64,000 nt of DNA from Hydrogenophaga taeniospiralis. GTDB taxonomy: Bacteria; Pseudomonadota; Gammaproteobacteria; Burkholderiales; Burkholderiaceae_C. The notes beneath the pieces are model-generated. The model saw only the letters and a list, made by a program, of their open reading frames with translations. It was not told the DNA's origin and did no database searches. Made by a program: the position numbers and the translations under genes. The stretch lies in the NCBI RefSeq assembly GCF_020510445.1, contig NZ_JAHBAG010000001.1, positions 3,572,501 to 3,636,500 on the forward strand, given 5' to 3'. This document shows, piece after piece, positions 1-8,822 of the stretch (the stretch's first letter is position 1; the number at the start of each line of letters is the position of its first letter).

Positions 1-501
1 AAGATCAAGCGCCTGATGTGTTCGCGCCAGAGCTTCGTGAAGAGCCGCGCGCCGCTGGAAGACAACGCCTTCACGATCATGGAGTACGACACCGGCGCCG
101 TGGGCTATGTGTGGTCCTGCGCGGTCAACGCGGGTTCCATGCACGGCCAGAAGGTGCGCGTGATCGGCAGCAAGGCCAGTATCGAGTGGTGGGACGAACG
201 CCCCAACCAGATGACGTTCGAAGTGCAGGGCAAGCCCCTGCAGGTGCTGGAGCGCGGCATGGGCTATCTGCATCCAGACGCCCTGGCGGACGACCGCATC
301 GGCGGCGGTCACCCCGAGGGTCTGTTCGAAGCCTGGTCCAACCTGTATGTGCGCTACGCACAGGCCATGGTGGCGAGCGACCGGGGAGAAGCCATCGATG
401 TCCACTACCCCGGCATCGAAGCCGGCATCGAAGGCGTGCGCTGGGTCGAAAACTGCGTGCGTTCGGCCGATGCGGGCGCGACATGGGTGGACTACGTCTG
501 A
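1..501 (+). CDS. Gfo/Idh/MocA-family oxidoreductase, C-terminal part
   Basis: The frame is open from the first base of the window to a TGA at 499-501, so the N-terminal NAD(P)-binding Rossmann half lies outside. The visible 166 residues have the pattern of the C-terminal domain of Gfo/Idh/MocA dehydrogenases: a beta-sheet segment with 'GYVWSCAVNAGSMHG', then 'RVIGSKASIEWW', and a terminal helix region 'GIEGVRWVENCVRSADAG'. Such enzymes oxidise sugars or cyclitols with NAD(P). The opposing isomerase/epimerase fragment just downstream is a common partner family, which supports a sugar or inositol role, but the substrate cannot be told. Family assignment is fairly sure; exact function is not. 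Confidence 0.75.
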   Translation, partial: KIKRLMCSRQSFVKSRAPLEDNAFTIMEYDTGAVGYVWSCAVNAGSMHGQKVRVIGSKASIEWWDERPNQMTFEVQGKPLQVLERGMGYLHPDALADDRIGGGHPEGLFEAWSNLYVRYAQAMVASDRGEAIDVHYPGIEAGIEGVRWVENCVRSADAGATWVDYV

Positions 502-519
502 AACGCTTTAGAAGCCCGG

Positions 520-553
520 AAGGTCACAGACGCAAACAAGCGTCTGTGACCTT
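520..553. terminator. bidirectional hairpin terminator
   Basis: A perfect 14-bp inverted repeat (520-533 and 540-553) closes on the loop AAACAA, 18 bp after the stop of the dehydrogenase and 24 bp beyond the stop of the opposing isomerase fragment. Its place between two convergent ends suggests a shared transcription terminator. There is no long T-run on either side, so strength is uncertain. Confidence 0.7.
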
Positions 554-577
554 CGAACCCAGTCAGGCGGCGACCTG

Positions 578-738
578 CTACTCGATCCAGCCGATGCTCT
601 CGGTCAGGGCAGCCTGCGGGTCGGCCAGTTCCTGCACTTCAGTGGCAAACGGCTCGAAGCTGTACGGACCGTTGTAGCCAGCGGCCTTGAGCTCACGGAT
701 CTGCGCCACGTTGCCCTGGCGCTGACGCCGGTATGCGA
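578..738 (-). pseudogene. sugar phosphate isomerase/epimerase, C-terminal remnant
   Basis: On the minus strand a frame ending in TAG at 578 reads 'GNVAQIRELKAAGYNGPYSF', then 'EPFATEVQELADP' and 'AALTESIGWIE'. This is the C-terminus of a TIM-barrel sugar phosphate isomerase/epimerase (IolE/hydroxypyruvate-isomerase type), including the GYxGxYSFEPF strand. Similarity fades above about 735 and no long frame continues upstream, so only about 50 residues remain. The break marks the edge between chromosomal genes and the accessory DNA that follows. The upper boundary is approximate. Confidence 0.55.
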
Positions 739-1595
739 GCTCGCAGTGGCCAAGCCAATTTGCAGGGCATCGACAACCAGGCCGCCGCTAGAGGCACGTG
801 CTCATCCTGTCGAGCCGGCGCGACTACCTGGGCCACATCGAATACAGCGGCGCTTGCCGCGATGTGCTGGCCGTGCGGCTCCACAACTGTGCTGCGATGT
901 AGACGTGACCGAAACCTACGGCGACCCAAAGCGCTGTTACCTTGCACTCAAAAAGGCACTGTAGGACGGGAGCGACATGGTCGGCCTATAGAACGGAGAC
1001 AGGCTCCACCGGCATCCAGGCCGACAAGCCTGAGACTTTCTTCTTGCAGGGTTACACCGACTAGCAGCTGGAGATCGAGCACTTCTTCAGCTGTCTGCAG
1101 TCGAGCAAGACCTCCAAGACCACGGTGCAGGACTCAGTGCCGGCGCAAAAGCTGGCCGATGCGGCAACGTGGAGTGCAACCGACGGCCACACATTAGCCC
1201 TATACCCCCCCGCAGCTTCAAATGAGCGACGCTGGGACCAAGGCCGCGATCGGCGAAGGCTGTGGAGGGTGGACCTCTTGTTGCGTTCGAAGACGACGTC
1301 CGCATTGGATAGCGGATTCAATTGGGCGATACCCAAACTACAGACCTCGCACACACGCCATTTTGCGAGCCGCACCGGTCGACGCAACCGACAGCTGCTT
1401 TGTGATGATCAGGGAGCCACCACTTATCAGCATCGGCTGTCGGAAGCTGCTGCTCAACCTCAGTTCAGTAGTAGTCCCTACATGCTGGAAAACAGCCTAA
1501 ATCCAGCATCACACATACCCCATCCAAAACCTACATTGACCCCACAGCACCCGGTGTGTTGGTAGCGACAACCAACACCAAGTGGTGCCAGATAA
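739..1595. other. gene-free decayed stretch
   Basis: About 860 bp with no frame I can support. Short open pieces exist on both strands but switch frame repeatedly and carry internal stops (for example a broken plus-strand frame between about 970 and 1200). No insertion-sequence ends, tRNA or attachment site could be recognised. Most likely it is a remnant left where the accessory region joined the chromosome and cut the isomerase gene. Confidence 0.5.
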
Positions 1596-1607
1596 GTGAG
1601 GTTCGTC

Positions 1608-2171
1608 ATGGGCATTCTTTCGTCAAGGACCAGTCCGGCGCACGGAGCCACTGAGTCCAAGCAATCGCGGCACCAAATGGGGCACCTGCTCTCATACGGG
1701 TCCGCCACGGCGATCGCTCTGCTCACGACTGCACTGCAGGCGCCAGCCCCCCCAAACGCAGCGGACGGCTGTCTGGCCCTGCTTTGTTTCGCCGCTCCGA
1801 GCGGGAGGTCCACTCCGCAGTGCGTGCCGCCGATTCGGGAGGTGTTGCACGATCTGGCTCGGGGCAAGGCCTTCCCAAGCTGCGGAATTTCCGGGGCAGG
1901 CAGTTCAGTCACCCACAAATGGGCACGGGCACTGGGCAACTGCCCACCCCAATACACGCGAGTTCATGAGACAGAGAGAGGCAAGCTCTACAGGTGTGAC
2001 TACAACGGCGTTGTGACGGTCACCATCGACGGCAAGCAGTTCACACGCTCCCGGTGGGACATGGGCGGCGACACAGTGACGGATTTCAGTCCGGCGGTCA
2101 AGTCCCAGCTCGGCACCTGGGATACGCGGTACGACGATGAACAGGAGGAATGGCTGCGTTCGCGCCCATGA
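1608..2171 (+). CDS. TrbM/KikA-like exported protein
   Basis: This 187-residue protein heads the conjugation operon. A possible signal peptide ('LLSYGSATAIALLTTALQAP') is followed by a cysteine-patterned block 'CLALLCFAAPSG...PQCVPPIREVLHDLARGKAFPSC', the pattern of TrbM/KikA proteins of conjugative plasmids, which are exported accessory proteins of mating-pair formation. ATG 1608 is preceded by GAGG and is chosen. ATG 1677 would give a more typical signal peptide but lacks a ribosome site, and ATG 1596 is also in frame. The stop is only 11 bp before virB1, so co-transcription is likely. The TrbM relationship rests on the cysteine block and context. Confidence 0.6.
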   Translation: MGILSSRTSPAHGATESKQSRHQMGHLLSYGSATAIALLTTALQAPAPPNAADGCLALLCFAAPSGRSTPQCVPPIREVLHDLARGKAFPSCGISGAGSSVTHKWARALGNCPPQYTRVHETERGKLYRCDYNGVVTVTIDGKQFTRSRWDMGGDTVTDFSPAVKSQLGTWDTRYDDEQEEWLRSRP

Positions 2172-2181
2172 GGTCAGCACC

Positions 2182-2658
2182 ATGGACGCCTCAACCTTCC
2201 TTGCGCTTGTCATGGCTTGCGCGCCCCAGGTCCATCCGACCACAGCCCATGCGCTGATCTCGGTGGAAAGCGCCTTCAATCCTTGGGCCATCGGCGTCGT
2301 CGGTGGCGCTCTGCATCGGCAACCCAATAGCCGGGCAGAAGCGCTGGCAACCGCACAGCATCTGATCGCCAAGGGACGCAATTTCAGCGTCGGTCTGGGC
2401 CAGATCAACGTGGGCAACTTTGAGCGGCTGGGCCTCACCACTCAAAGCGCATTCGATCCCTGCCGGAACCTGTCGGCCATGCAGTCTGTACTGGCGGAGT
2501 GCTTCGACCGGGCTGTGTCGCCGCAAGCCAAGGCCACCCGCCAGGACGCCCTGCGCCACGCCCTGTCTTGCTACTACAGCGGCAACTTCTCCACCGGCTT
2601 TCGGCACGGCTATGTGCAAAAGGTCGTCTACGCAGCAAACGCCGTTCCCTTCCCCTGA
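2182..2658 (+). CDS. virB1: VirB1-like lytic transglycosylase
   Basis: 158 residues with a lysozyme-like SLT fold: 'ALISVESAFNPWAIGVVGG' carries the catalytic glutamate (E29), followed by 'VGLGQINVGNF' and 'NLSAMQSVLAECF'. The enzyme cleaves peptidoglycan glycan strands locally so that the secretion channel can cross the cell wall. An upstream in-frame ATG exists at 2137, but ATG 2182 fits the family length and is preceded by AGG. It is followed after 26 bp by virB2. The N-terminus (MDASTFLALVMACAP) is weakly hydrophobic, as in many plasmid VirB1 proteins. Confidence 0.9.
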   Translation: MDASTFLALVMACAPQVHPTTAHALISVESAFNPWAIGVVGGALHRQPNSRAEALATAQHLIAKGRNFSVGLGQINVGNFERLGLTTQSAFDPCRNLSAMQSVLAECFDRAVSPQAKATRQDALRHALSCYYSGNFSTGFRHGYVQKVVYAANAVPFP

Positions 2659-2684
2659 TTCACCCCGTCGTCCAAGGAGCCATC

Positions 2685-2966
2685 ATGAACTGCCTTCATC
2701 GCCTGTCTCGCCCGTCTCGCGCCCTGTGGCTGTTGCTGCTCTCGCCCCAGTTGTGGGCGCAGGGTTTCGACAAGGTCAACACCACGGTCACCAACGTGCA
2801 GGCCATCCTGGTCACGATTTCCGTGGCGGTGGTGACCATCGCGATCATCTGGGCCGGCTTCAAGATGATCTTCCAGGGCGCGCGCCTGGCCGACGTGGCC
2901 AATGTGCTCATCGGCGGCACGCTGGTGGGCGGCGCGGCGGCCTTCGCCAGCTACATCGTCAGCTGA
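2685..2966 (+). CDS. virB2: VirB2/TrbC pilin
   Basis: 93 residues. The hydrophobic leader ends at 'LLLLSPQLWAQG', followed by two membrane segments ('AILVTISVAVVTIAIIWAGF' and 'VLIGGTLVGGAAAFASYIV') separated by a short polar loop 'KMIFQGARLAD'. This is the major conjugative pilin pattern. The start at 2685 has a good AAGGAG 5 bp upstream, and the longer upstream frame is not needed. It is followed by virB3 after 19 bp. Assignment by topology, size and position is strong. Confidence 0.9.
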   Translation: MNCLHRLSRPSRALWLLLLSPQLWAQGFDKVNTTVTNVQAILVTISVAVVTIAIIWAGFKMIFQGARLADVANVLIGGTLVGGAAAFASYIVS

Positions 2967-2985
2967 AGCCCACGAGAACGCAGCC

Positions 2986-3318
2986 ATGCAAGCCGAAGCG
3001 ATCTACAAGGGCGCGACGCGCCCGGCCATGAAGCTGGGCATCCCACTGGTGCCGCTGGTTGTGGTGTTCGGAAGCGGGATGCTGCTGATCATGTGGGGCG
3101 GCATCCTTGTGAGTGGCTGGATTGCGCTCGGCGTGCTGGTGTCCTTCGTGCCCGTGCTGTTCTGGATGCGCTGGGTGACCTCTCGCGACGATCAGCGCTT
3201 CCGGCAGATTTTCATTGCGGCAAAGCTGCGTTGGAATGACCGCAACCGGCGGTTCTGGCTCGCGCGCAGCTATTCACCCACCCTATACCGGGGAGCGTCC
3301 GATGTCTGGCATCTTTGA
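2986..3318 (+). CDS. virB3: VirB3 inner membrane protein
   Basis: 110 residues: a short polar N-terminus ('IYKGATRPAMKLGIPLVPL'), two adjacent membrane helices and a basic C-terminal tail. This is the standard VirB3 layout; VirB3 works with VirB4 at the inner membrane during pilus assembly. ATG 2986 is chosen because it gives the conserved 'Y(K)GATRP' start. The 3' end overlaps virB4 by 17 bp, consistent with translational coupling. Confidence 0.9.
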   Translation: MQAEAIYKGATRPAMKLGIPLVPLVVVFGSGMLLIMWGGILVSGWIALGVLVSFVPVLFWMRWVTSRDDQRFRQIFIAAKLRWNDRNRRFWLARSYSPTLYRGASDVWHL

Positions 3319-5812
3319 TCGCCTCGGCAAGGCTTCGGGCCGCAAGCGCCACCGGCCTGCACCGGGGCAGCCTCAGCCTCGGCACTGGTCGCAAGCCCTG
3401 GTCGAGAACCCGCTCTCGCGCTTCGTGCCCTTGTCATCGCTATTGAGCGACCACGACGTGATCACACGCGGCGGTGACTTCCTGCGGGTGTGGCGGCTCG
3501 ACGGCGTGGCCTTTGAGTGCGCCGACGATCACCTGATCAACGAACGGCACGAAGCCCTGTGCAGCCTGCTGCGCAACCTGTCGGGTGGCCAGTGGGCGAT
3601 CTGGACCCATCGCCTGCACCGCAAGATTCAGGATGCTTTGAGCGACCCGGTTGGAGAAGGCTTTGCCAAAGACCTCTCGCAGGCCTATCAGGCGCACCTG
3701 AACCAGCGGGCCATGATGAGCAACGAGCTCTACCTGACGCTGGTCTACCGGCCCAACATCTCCCGGGTCAGCCGGGCGTTGCAGTCGCCTCATCGCTCCA
3801 AGGCAGCCATTGCGGAAAGCCACGCGGATGCCCTGCGCGTGATGGAGGAGCGGACCGCGTTCGTGCACCGTGTGCTGCGCGGCTTCGGCCCCCAACTGCT
3901 GGGCGTTCGGGAACAGCGTGGGCGCCGGTATTCGGAAGTGGCCGAGTTTCTGGGCTACCTGGTCAACGGCTACTGGAAGCAGGTACCTCAGGCCGCTGGG
4001 CCGCTGTATCGCACCCTGCCCTCAACCCGCCTGTCCTTTGGTGGCGACAAGCTGGAACTTCGCTATGGGGACCAGCGCCGCTGCGCCGCACTTGTGGACA
4101 TTAAGGAATACGCCGACGCCGTCGAGCCCGGCATCCTGAACGCCTTGCTGTACGAACACAGCGAGTTCATCGAAACCCAGAGCTTCTCCATACTGCCGCG
4201 CCGGGAGGCCACCCGGGCGCTGGAGCTGCAGCGTGACCAGCTGATCGCCAGCGACGACGTGGTGGCCAGCCAGATCGCCAACATGGACGAGGCTTTGAAC
4301 GAGCTGGGCGACGGCCAGTTCTGCATGGGCGAGTACCACTACAGCCTGGTCGTGTTCGGCAACCCGGGTGAGGACAGTCTGGCCGATGCCGGCCGGCGCG
4401 CGGCGCAGGCCATTGGCGCCGTGGGCGAATCGTCCAGCCTGCAGATGTCGCCGGTGGACCTGGTGGCCGATGCCGCCTGGTTCGCCCAGATGCCGGGCAA
4501 CTGGCAATGGCGGCCGCGCGACGCCAAGCTGTCCTCTCGCGCCTTCGCGGCCCTGGCCAGCGGGCACAACTTCGCCAGAGGCAAACGCGACGGAAATCCT
4601 TGGGGCGAAGCGCTGGCCTTGCTGAGAACACCCTCCGGCCAGCCGTTCTACCTGAACTTCCACAGCAGCCCCGACGGTGAAGACTCTGCGGACAAGAAGC
4701 TGCCCGGCAACACGATCATCATTGGATCCACCGGGGTAGGCAAGACGACGCTGGAAATGTTCCTGCTGACGCTGACCCGCAAGTGGAGCCCGGCGCCCCG
4801 CCTGGTGCTGTTCGATCTGGACCGGGGTTGCGAGATTGCCATCCGGGCCATGAACGGCCGCTACTTCACGCTCGAAGCGGGCAAGCCCACACACCTGAAC
4901 CCGCTGCAGCGCGACCCGACTCCGGCCCGCATCCAGTTCTGGGAACAGCTGGTGCGCACCTGCATCGCCACCCCTGCCCTGCCCTTGCTGCCGTCGGACG
5001 AGCGGGCCATTGCCAACGCGGTCAACACAGTGGCGATGATGCCCACCGCCCTGCGCCGCTTCTCCACCATCCGCCAGAACCTGCCGAAGTCCGGTGACAA
5101 CAGCCTGTACGAACGACTGGGCCGCTGGTGCGAGGGCGGCGCGCTGGGCTGGGTGTTCGATCAGGCCAATGACCAGCTGTTGAACCTGGACAGCGCGTCG
5201 GTCATTGCCTTCGACACCACCGAGTTTCTGGATCTGCCCGAAGTCCGCACGCCGGTCATGCTGTACCTGCTGCAGGTGATGGAAGAGCTGGTCAACGGCG
5301 AGCGGCTGATTTACGTGATATCCGAGTTCTGGAAGGCACTGGACCACGAGATCTTCAGCGACTTTGCCAAACAGAAGCAAAAGACCATCCGCAAGCAGAA
5401 CGGACTGGGCATCTTCGACACCCAGAGCCCATCGGACGTGCTGCGCCACCCCATCGGCCGCACGATGGTGGAACAGAGCGTCACCAAGATCTTCCTGGCC
5501 AACCCGGAAGCCGTGCGTGAGGAGTACGTGGAGGGCTTTGGGCTCAGCGAAGCGGAATTCGGCATCGTGCGCAGCCTGGGCGCACAGGGCGGCCGTCGCT
5601 TCCTGGTCAAGCAGGGACACAGCAGTGCCATCTGCGAGCTGGACCTGAGCGGTTTGCAGGACTACGTGACGGTGCTCTCGGCCACCACCGACAACGTGGT
5701 CCTGCTGGACACCGTTCGCGAACAACACGGTAACGATCCGTTGCTGTGGCTTCCAGTGCTGTTGCGTGAGGTTCAGGATCGCAAATCCCGCAATTCCAGG
5801 AGAGCGACATGA
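3302..5812 (+). CDS. virB4: VirB4 secretion ATPase
   Basis: 836 residues, the usual VirB4/TrbE/CagE length. The N-terminal half matches the CagE_TrbE_VirB domain ('SRFVPLSSLLSDHDVITRGG'). The C-terminal ATPase has Walker A GSTGVGKTT at about residues 475-483. It ends with the conserved segments 'FAKQKQKTIRKQNG', 'TQSPSDVL' and 'GRRFLVKQGH'. VirB4 energises pilus assembly and substrate transfer at the inner membrane. Odd point: the Walker B strand reads LIYVISEFWKALD, with serine (S674) where an aspartate is expected before the glutamate. The start at 3302 overlaps virB3; the stop overlaps the next start as ATGA. Confidence 0.95.
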   Translation: MSGIFDRLGKASGRKRHRPAPGQPQPRHWSQALVENPLSRFVPLSSLLSDHDVITRGGDFLRVWRLDGVAFECADDHLINERHEALCSLLRNLSGGQWAIWTHRLHRKIQDALSDPVGEGFAKDLSQAYQAHLNQRAMMSNELYLTLVYRPNISRVSRALQSPHRSKAAIAESHADALRVMEERTAFVHRVLRGFGPQLLGVREQRGRRYSEVAEFLGYLVNGYWKQVPQAAGPLYRTLPSTRLSFGGDKLELRYGDQRRCAALVDIKEYADAVEPGILNALLYEHSEFIETQSFSILPRREATRALELQRDQLIASDDVVASQIANMDEALNELGDGQFCMGEYHYSLVVFGNPGEDSLADAGRRAAQAIGAVGESSSLQMSPVDLVADAAWFAQMPGNWQWRPRDAKLSSRAFAALASGHNFARGKRDGNPWGEALALLRTPSGQPFYLNFHSSPDGEDSADKKLPGNTIIIGSTGVGKTTLEMFLLTLTRKWSPAPRLVLFDLDRGCEIAIRAMNGRYFTLEAGKPTHLNPLQRDPTPARIQFWEQLVRTCIATPALPLLPSDERAIANAVNTVAMMPTALRRFSTIRQNLPKSGDNSLYERLGRWCEGGALGWVFDQANDQLLNLDSASVIAFDTTEFLDLPEVRTPVMLYLLQVMEELVNGERLIYVISEFWKALDHEIFSDFAKQKQKTIRKQNGLGIFDTQSPSDVLRHPIGRTMVEQSVTKIFLANPEAVREEYVEGFGLSEAEFGIVRSLGAQGGRRFLVKQGHSSAICELDLSGLQDYVTVLSATTDNVVLLDTVREQHGNDPLLWLPVLLREVQDRKSRNSRRAT

Positions 5813-6237
5813 ACCGGTTTCAACCCCTGCACATCCTGCTGGCCCTCGCCTTGGCCAGCGGCGGTGCCCATGCCCAGTTCGTCAAAGGCAATGAAGCGGT
5901 CAAGACCACGCCCAGTGGTGAACGACAGGTCGAAACCGCGCCACTTCCCAGCGCTGGCCCCATTCGCAAGACCAAGCCCTGCATGGCTGCATCCGGCTGC
6001 CACGCTGGCCCCTGGCACATGGTCGAGACCCGCGCCGGCCTGATGGAGTGCACCGAGGTCTATGCACGTGAAGGCACCTGCCGAGCCTCCAGTTACGGCA
6101 GCACCAAGCTCTCGCGCCTGTGGGTGGTGAAGGCCGGTAGCCAGTGGCTGCAATGCCAGCTGCCCGATCTGGGCAGCAAGTGCGTCAAGGTCTTTGCGCC
6201 GCCTCCGGCCAACCTCCCTTTCCCCGCCGTGCAGTAG
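5809..6237 (+). CDS. cysteine-rich periplasmic protein in the virB operon
   Basis: 142 residues with a clear signal peptide (cleavage after ...SGGAHA) and a mature part with six cysteines (58, 64, 81, 91, 116, 125), suggesting up to three disulfides in the periplasm. I do not recognise a named family. It sits between virB4 (ATGA overlap) and virB6, where some operons carry a VirB5, VirB7 or entry-exclusion-type gene. VirB5 is present further on and there is no lipobox, so it is neither a classical VirB7 nor a second VirB5. A channel accessory or entry-exclusion role is possible but unproven. Confidence 0.75.
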   Translation: MNRFQPLHILLALALASGGAHAQFVKGNEAVKTTPSGERQVETAPLPSAGPIRKTKPCMAASGCHAGPWHMVETRAGLMECTEVYAREGTCRASSYGSTKLSRLWVVKAGSQWLQCQLPDLGSKCVKVFAPPPANLPFPAVQ

Positions 6238-6248
6238 GAGGCACCGCC

Positions 6249-7304
6249 ATGTTCAACTGGGTCGGTTCGCAGTTCGATGCCATCCTGAGCACCTACGTGC
6301 TGGGCGTGGTGTCGTCACTGATGTCAGCCATCACGCCGATTGCCCTGACGGCGATGACGGTGTGGGTCGCCCTCTACGGCTGGGCCGTGCTGCGCAACGA
6401 GGTGCAGGAGACCGTGCCCACCTTCGTCTGGAAGGTGTTCAAGATCGGGCTCGTGCTGGCCTTCGCGCTGCAGTCCGGCTTTTACATCAGCAACGTGGCC
6501 GACACCGCCAACGCACTGGCCATGGGCGTGGCCAGCACCTTTCTGCCTTCTGGCGTGGACCCCAGCACCATCAGCTCACCCTACGCCCTGCTGGACAAGT
6601 TCAACGACGACGCCAGCGCCCAGGTGGCCGACATCATGAAAGAAGCCAGCGTGCTGCGGCTGGACCTGCTGCTGGCCGGCGGGATCTTCTCGATCGGAAC
6701 CGTCTTCTTTCTCTGCATCGCCCTCTTCGTGGTCACGCTGGCCAAGCTGTTCCTGACCTTCGTGATCGCCATCGGCCCGCTGTTCATCCTGTGCCTGGCC
6801 TGGCGTCCGACCGCCCGCTTCTTCGACAGCTGGCTGTCCATGGTGCTCAATGCCGTGGTGCTCACCTGGTTTGCGTTCTTCGCACTAGGCCTAAGCGCCT
6901 ACATGGGAGCGGCCATGTTCAAGGCCATCAACGACGGTGGTGGGTTCCTGGGCAGCACCTTCAATGTGCTGGGCGAGGCCACCCGCTACTGCGTGCTCAT
7001 GATCCTCATGGCCATCCTCTGCTTCCAGGCGCCCAGTCTGGCCTCGGCCCTGACCGGAGGCGCCGCCATCCAGCAAGGCGTGCAGATGATCCAGAACGCC
7101 ATGATGGTTTCGGGTCTGCGCTCGGCATCGTCCGCCCGCTCGGCAGCCGCAGGCACAGGAGCCGGTGGCGTCATTCGTTCAGGCGCGGGTGTGGCGGGTG
7201 CCGCCGCCGCGACCGGCCGCTACGCAGGAAACATGGCCCGCAGGGGCTACGGAGCCGCAAGGTCTGCGGCATACCGACTGGCCGCCTTGCGTGGCCGGTC
7301 TTGA
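6249..7304 (+). CDS. virB6: VirB6/TrbL polytopic membrane protein
   Basis: 352 residues with at least five or six hydrophobic segments between about residues 20 and 270, including 'LFVVTLAKLFLTFVIAIGPL' and a tryptophan near the segment after it ('CLAWRPTARFFDSWLSMVLN'), typical of VirB6. The C-terminal 80 residues are Ala/Gly/Arg-rich and cytoplasmic-like. VirB6 forms part of the inner-membrane conduit. The start at 6249 is supported by AGGAGG 7 bp upstream. Confidence 0.92.
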   Translation: MFNWVGSQFDAILSTYVLGVVSSLMSAITPIALTAMTVWVALYGWAVLRNEVQETVPTFVWKVFKIGLVLAFALQSGFYISNVADTANALAMGVASTFLPSGVDPSTISSPYALLDKFNDDASAQVADIMKEASVLRLDLLLAGGIFSIGTVFFLCIALFVVTLAKLFLTFVIAIGPLFILCLAWRPTARFFDSWLSMVLNAVVLTWFAFFALGLSAYMGAAMFKAINDGGGFLGSTFNVLGEATRYCVLMILMAILCFQAPSLASALTGGAAIQQGVQMIQNAMMVSGLRSASSARSAAAGTGAGGVIRSGAGVAGAAAATGRYAGNMARRGYGAARSAAYRLAALRGRS

Positions 7305-7329
7305 TCGCCTACCCACCCAGGAGCACACC

Positions 7330-8028
7330 ATGAAGCAACTTCGTCTCAAGGTCGCCGCCGCCGTGTTGATCTCGCTCGGCGCCACCCACGCCCGCGCAAC
7401 CGGCATTCCCGTGATCGACGTGGCCAACCTGTTCCAGGCGGTCCAGCAGGTGATCAACGACCTCACCCAGATCAACAACCAGATCCAGCAGATCCGACAG
7501 CTGCAGACCCAGATTGAGAGCATCAACGGCATCCGCAACTTGGGCGACATCTTCAACAACCCGCTGCTCAAGAACTACGTCCCTACTGAGGCCTACACCC
7601 TGCTCAACGCGGTCAACACCTCGGGCTACGACGGGCTCAACGCCACCGCCAAGGTGCTGCGGGACGTGGGCATGCTCTACAACTGTTTGGACCGCAGCGG
7701 CGACGCTCGCACCGATTGCCAGGCCACGCTGGCCCAGCCGTACCAGCAAAAGGGACTGCTGCAGGACGCGATGAAATCCGCCGCTCTACGGCTGGAACAG
7801 ATTCAGTCGCTGATGACCCAGATCAACGCCACGCCGGACCAGAAGTCGGTGCTGGAGTTGCAGGCCCGCATCGGCGCGGAGAACGCCCTGCTGGCGCACG
7901 AAACTTCCCAGATCCAGATGCTGCAGGGCATGGCGGACAGCGAAGAACGTATCGCCCGCTCGCGCGAGCGTGAACGTCAGTACCAGATGCTCGGTCGCAC
8001 CGGCAAGGTCTCGGACTACCTGCCCTAA
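7330..8028 (+). CDS. virB5: VirB5/TrbJ pilus-tip protein
   Basis: 232 residues with a signal peptide (MKQLRLKVAAAVLISLGATH, cleavage near ARATG) and long glutamine-rich amphipathic helices ('VQQVINDLTQINNQIQQIRQ', 'QARIGAENALLAHETSQIQM'). This is the coiled-coil pattern of VirB5/TrbJ minor pilins that mediate contact with recipients. It follows virB6 after 25 bp and precedes virB8 by 23 bp; the B6-B5 order is swapped relative to the Agrobacterium operon. The start ATG 7330 follows an AGGAG. Confidence 0.88.
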   Translation: MKQLRLKVAAAVLISLGATHARATGIPVIDVANLFQAVQQVINDLTQINNQIQQIRQLQTQIESINGIRNLGDIFNNPLLKNYVPTEAYTLLNAVNTSGYDGLNATAKVLRDVGMLYNCLDRSGDARTDCQATLAQPYQQKGLLQDAMKSAALRLEQIQSLMTQINATPDQKSVLELQARIGAENALLAHETSQIQMLQGMADSEERIARSRERERQYQMLGRTGKVSDYLP

Positions 8029-8051
8029 CTTCACCTCCACCGGAGTCCCCC

Positions 8052-8822
8052 ATGAGTGCCATCCTGATGTCGGGTGAGGCCGCCGCATGGCCCAAACAGC
8101 CCAAGGAGCCGCGTGCGGTGCCGGAATCTCCGTCGCTGCTGGCCAACCGCGTCTGGGAAATCGACCGCGCCCTGATGCTGGAACGCTCGGAACGCCGCGC
8201 CTGGGCAGCCGCTGCGGCCGGCCTCGCCATCGGGCTGATTGGCATCGCCGCGGTGTTCGTGCAGGGGCCTCTGCGCCGTGTGGTCGAGATCCCCATCGTG
8301 GTGGACCGGGTGACGGGCGAAACCACCATCCAGCAGCGCCTGAGCGAAGAAACCATCCCCGCCATGGAAGCGCTTGACAAGCACAACCTGGCCATGTTCG
8401 TGCGTGCCCGCGAGAGCTACAGCTGGATGTTCCTGCAGCGGGACTTTGACCAGGTGGCGCGCATGGCGGTGCCTGCAGTTTTCGCTGAATACAACCGCCA
8501 GTACGAGGGCGACAACGCGCTGCAGAAGAAGGTGGGCGCCACCGAGGAATGGCGCATCAACGTCGTGGGCGTGCGCCTTCGCGCTTCGGGGCGCAGTGGC
8601 AACCAGAGCGATGCCACCGTTACCTACGACAAGGTGGTTCGCCTGACCGACCGCAACCTGCCCGAGGTCACCACCCGGCACGTGGCCAGCGTCGTCTACC
8701 AGTACCAGCCCAAGGTCTTGTCCAAGGAAGCCGACCGGCTGGAGAACCCGTTCGGGTTCGTGGTCACGGCCTACCGGTCAGACCCCGAGATCAACACCAC
8801 GACCACAGGAGTGAAGCCATGA
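8052..8822 (+). CDS. virB8: VirB8 inner membrane assembly factor
   Basis: 256 residues. A cytoplasmic N-terminus is followed by one membrane helix ('AAAAAGLAIGLIGIAAVFVQ', about residues 54-74) and a periplasmic NTF2-like domain with 'YSWMFLQRDFDQVARMAVP' and 'RHVASVVYQYQPKVLSKEAD'. VirB8 nucleates the channel and contacts VirB9 and VirB10. CGGAG lies 8 bp before the start, and the stop overlaps virB9 as ATGA. Confidence 0.93.
   Translation: MSAILMSGEAAAWPKQPKEPRAVPESPSLLANRVWEIDRALMLERSERRAWAAAAAGLAIGLIGIAAVFVQGPLRRVVEIPIVVDRVTGETTIQQRLSEETIPAMEALDKHNLAMFVRARESYSWMFLQRDFDQVARMAVPAVFAEYNRQYEGDNALQKKVGATEEWRINVVGVRLRASGRSGNQSDATVTYDKVVRLTDRNLPEVTTRHVASVVYQYQPKVLSKEADRLENPFGFVVTAYRSDPEINTTTTGVKP

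Noticed and set aside
733..1565. Several overlapping short frames that could be a small gene cluster
   Set aside because: Frames switch, carry internal stops and show no consistent ribosome sites or motifs; treated as decayed DNA.
4022..5728. 568-residue minus-strand frame inside virB4
   Set aside because: Antisense shadow of the VirB4 ATPase gene; composition is typical of reversed high-GC coding sequence.
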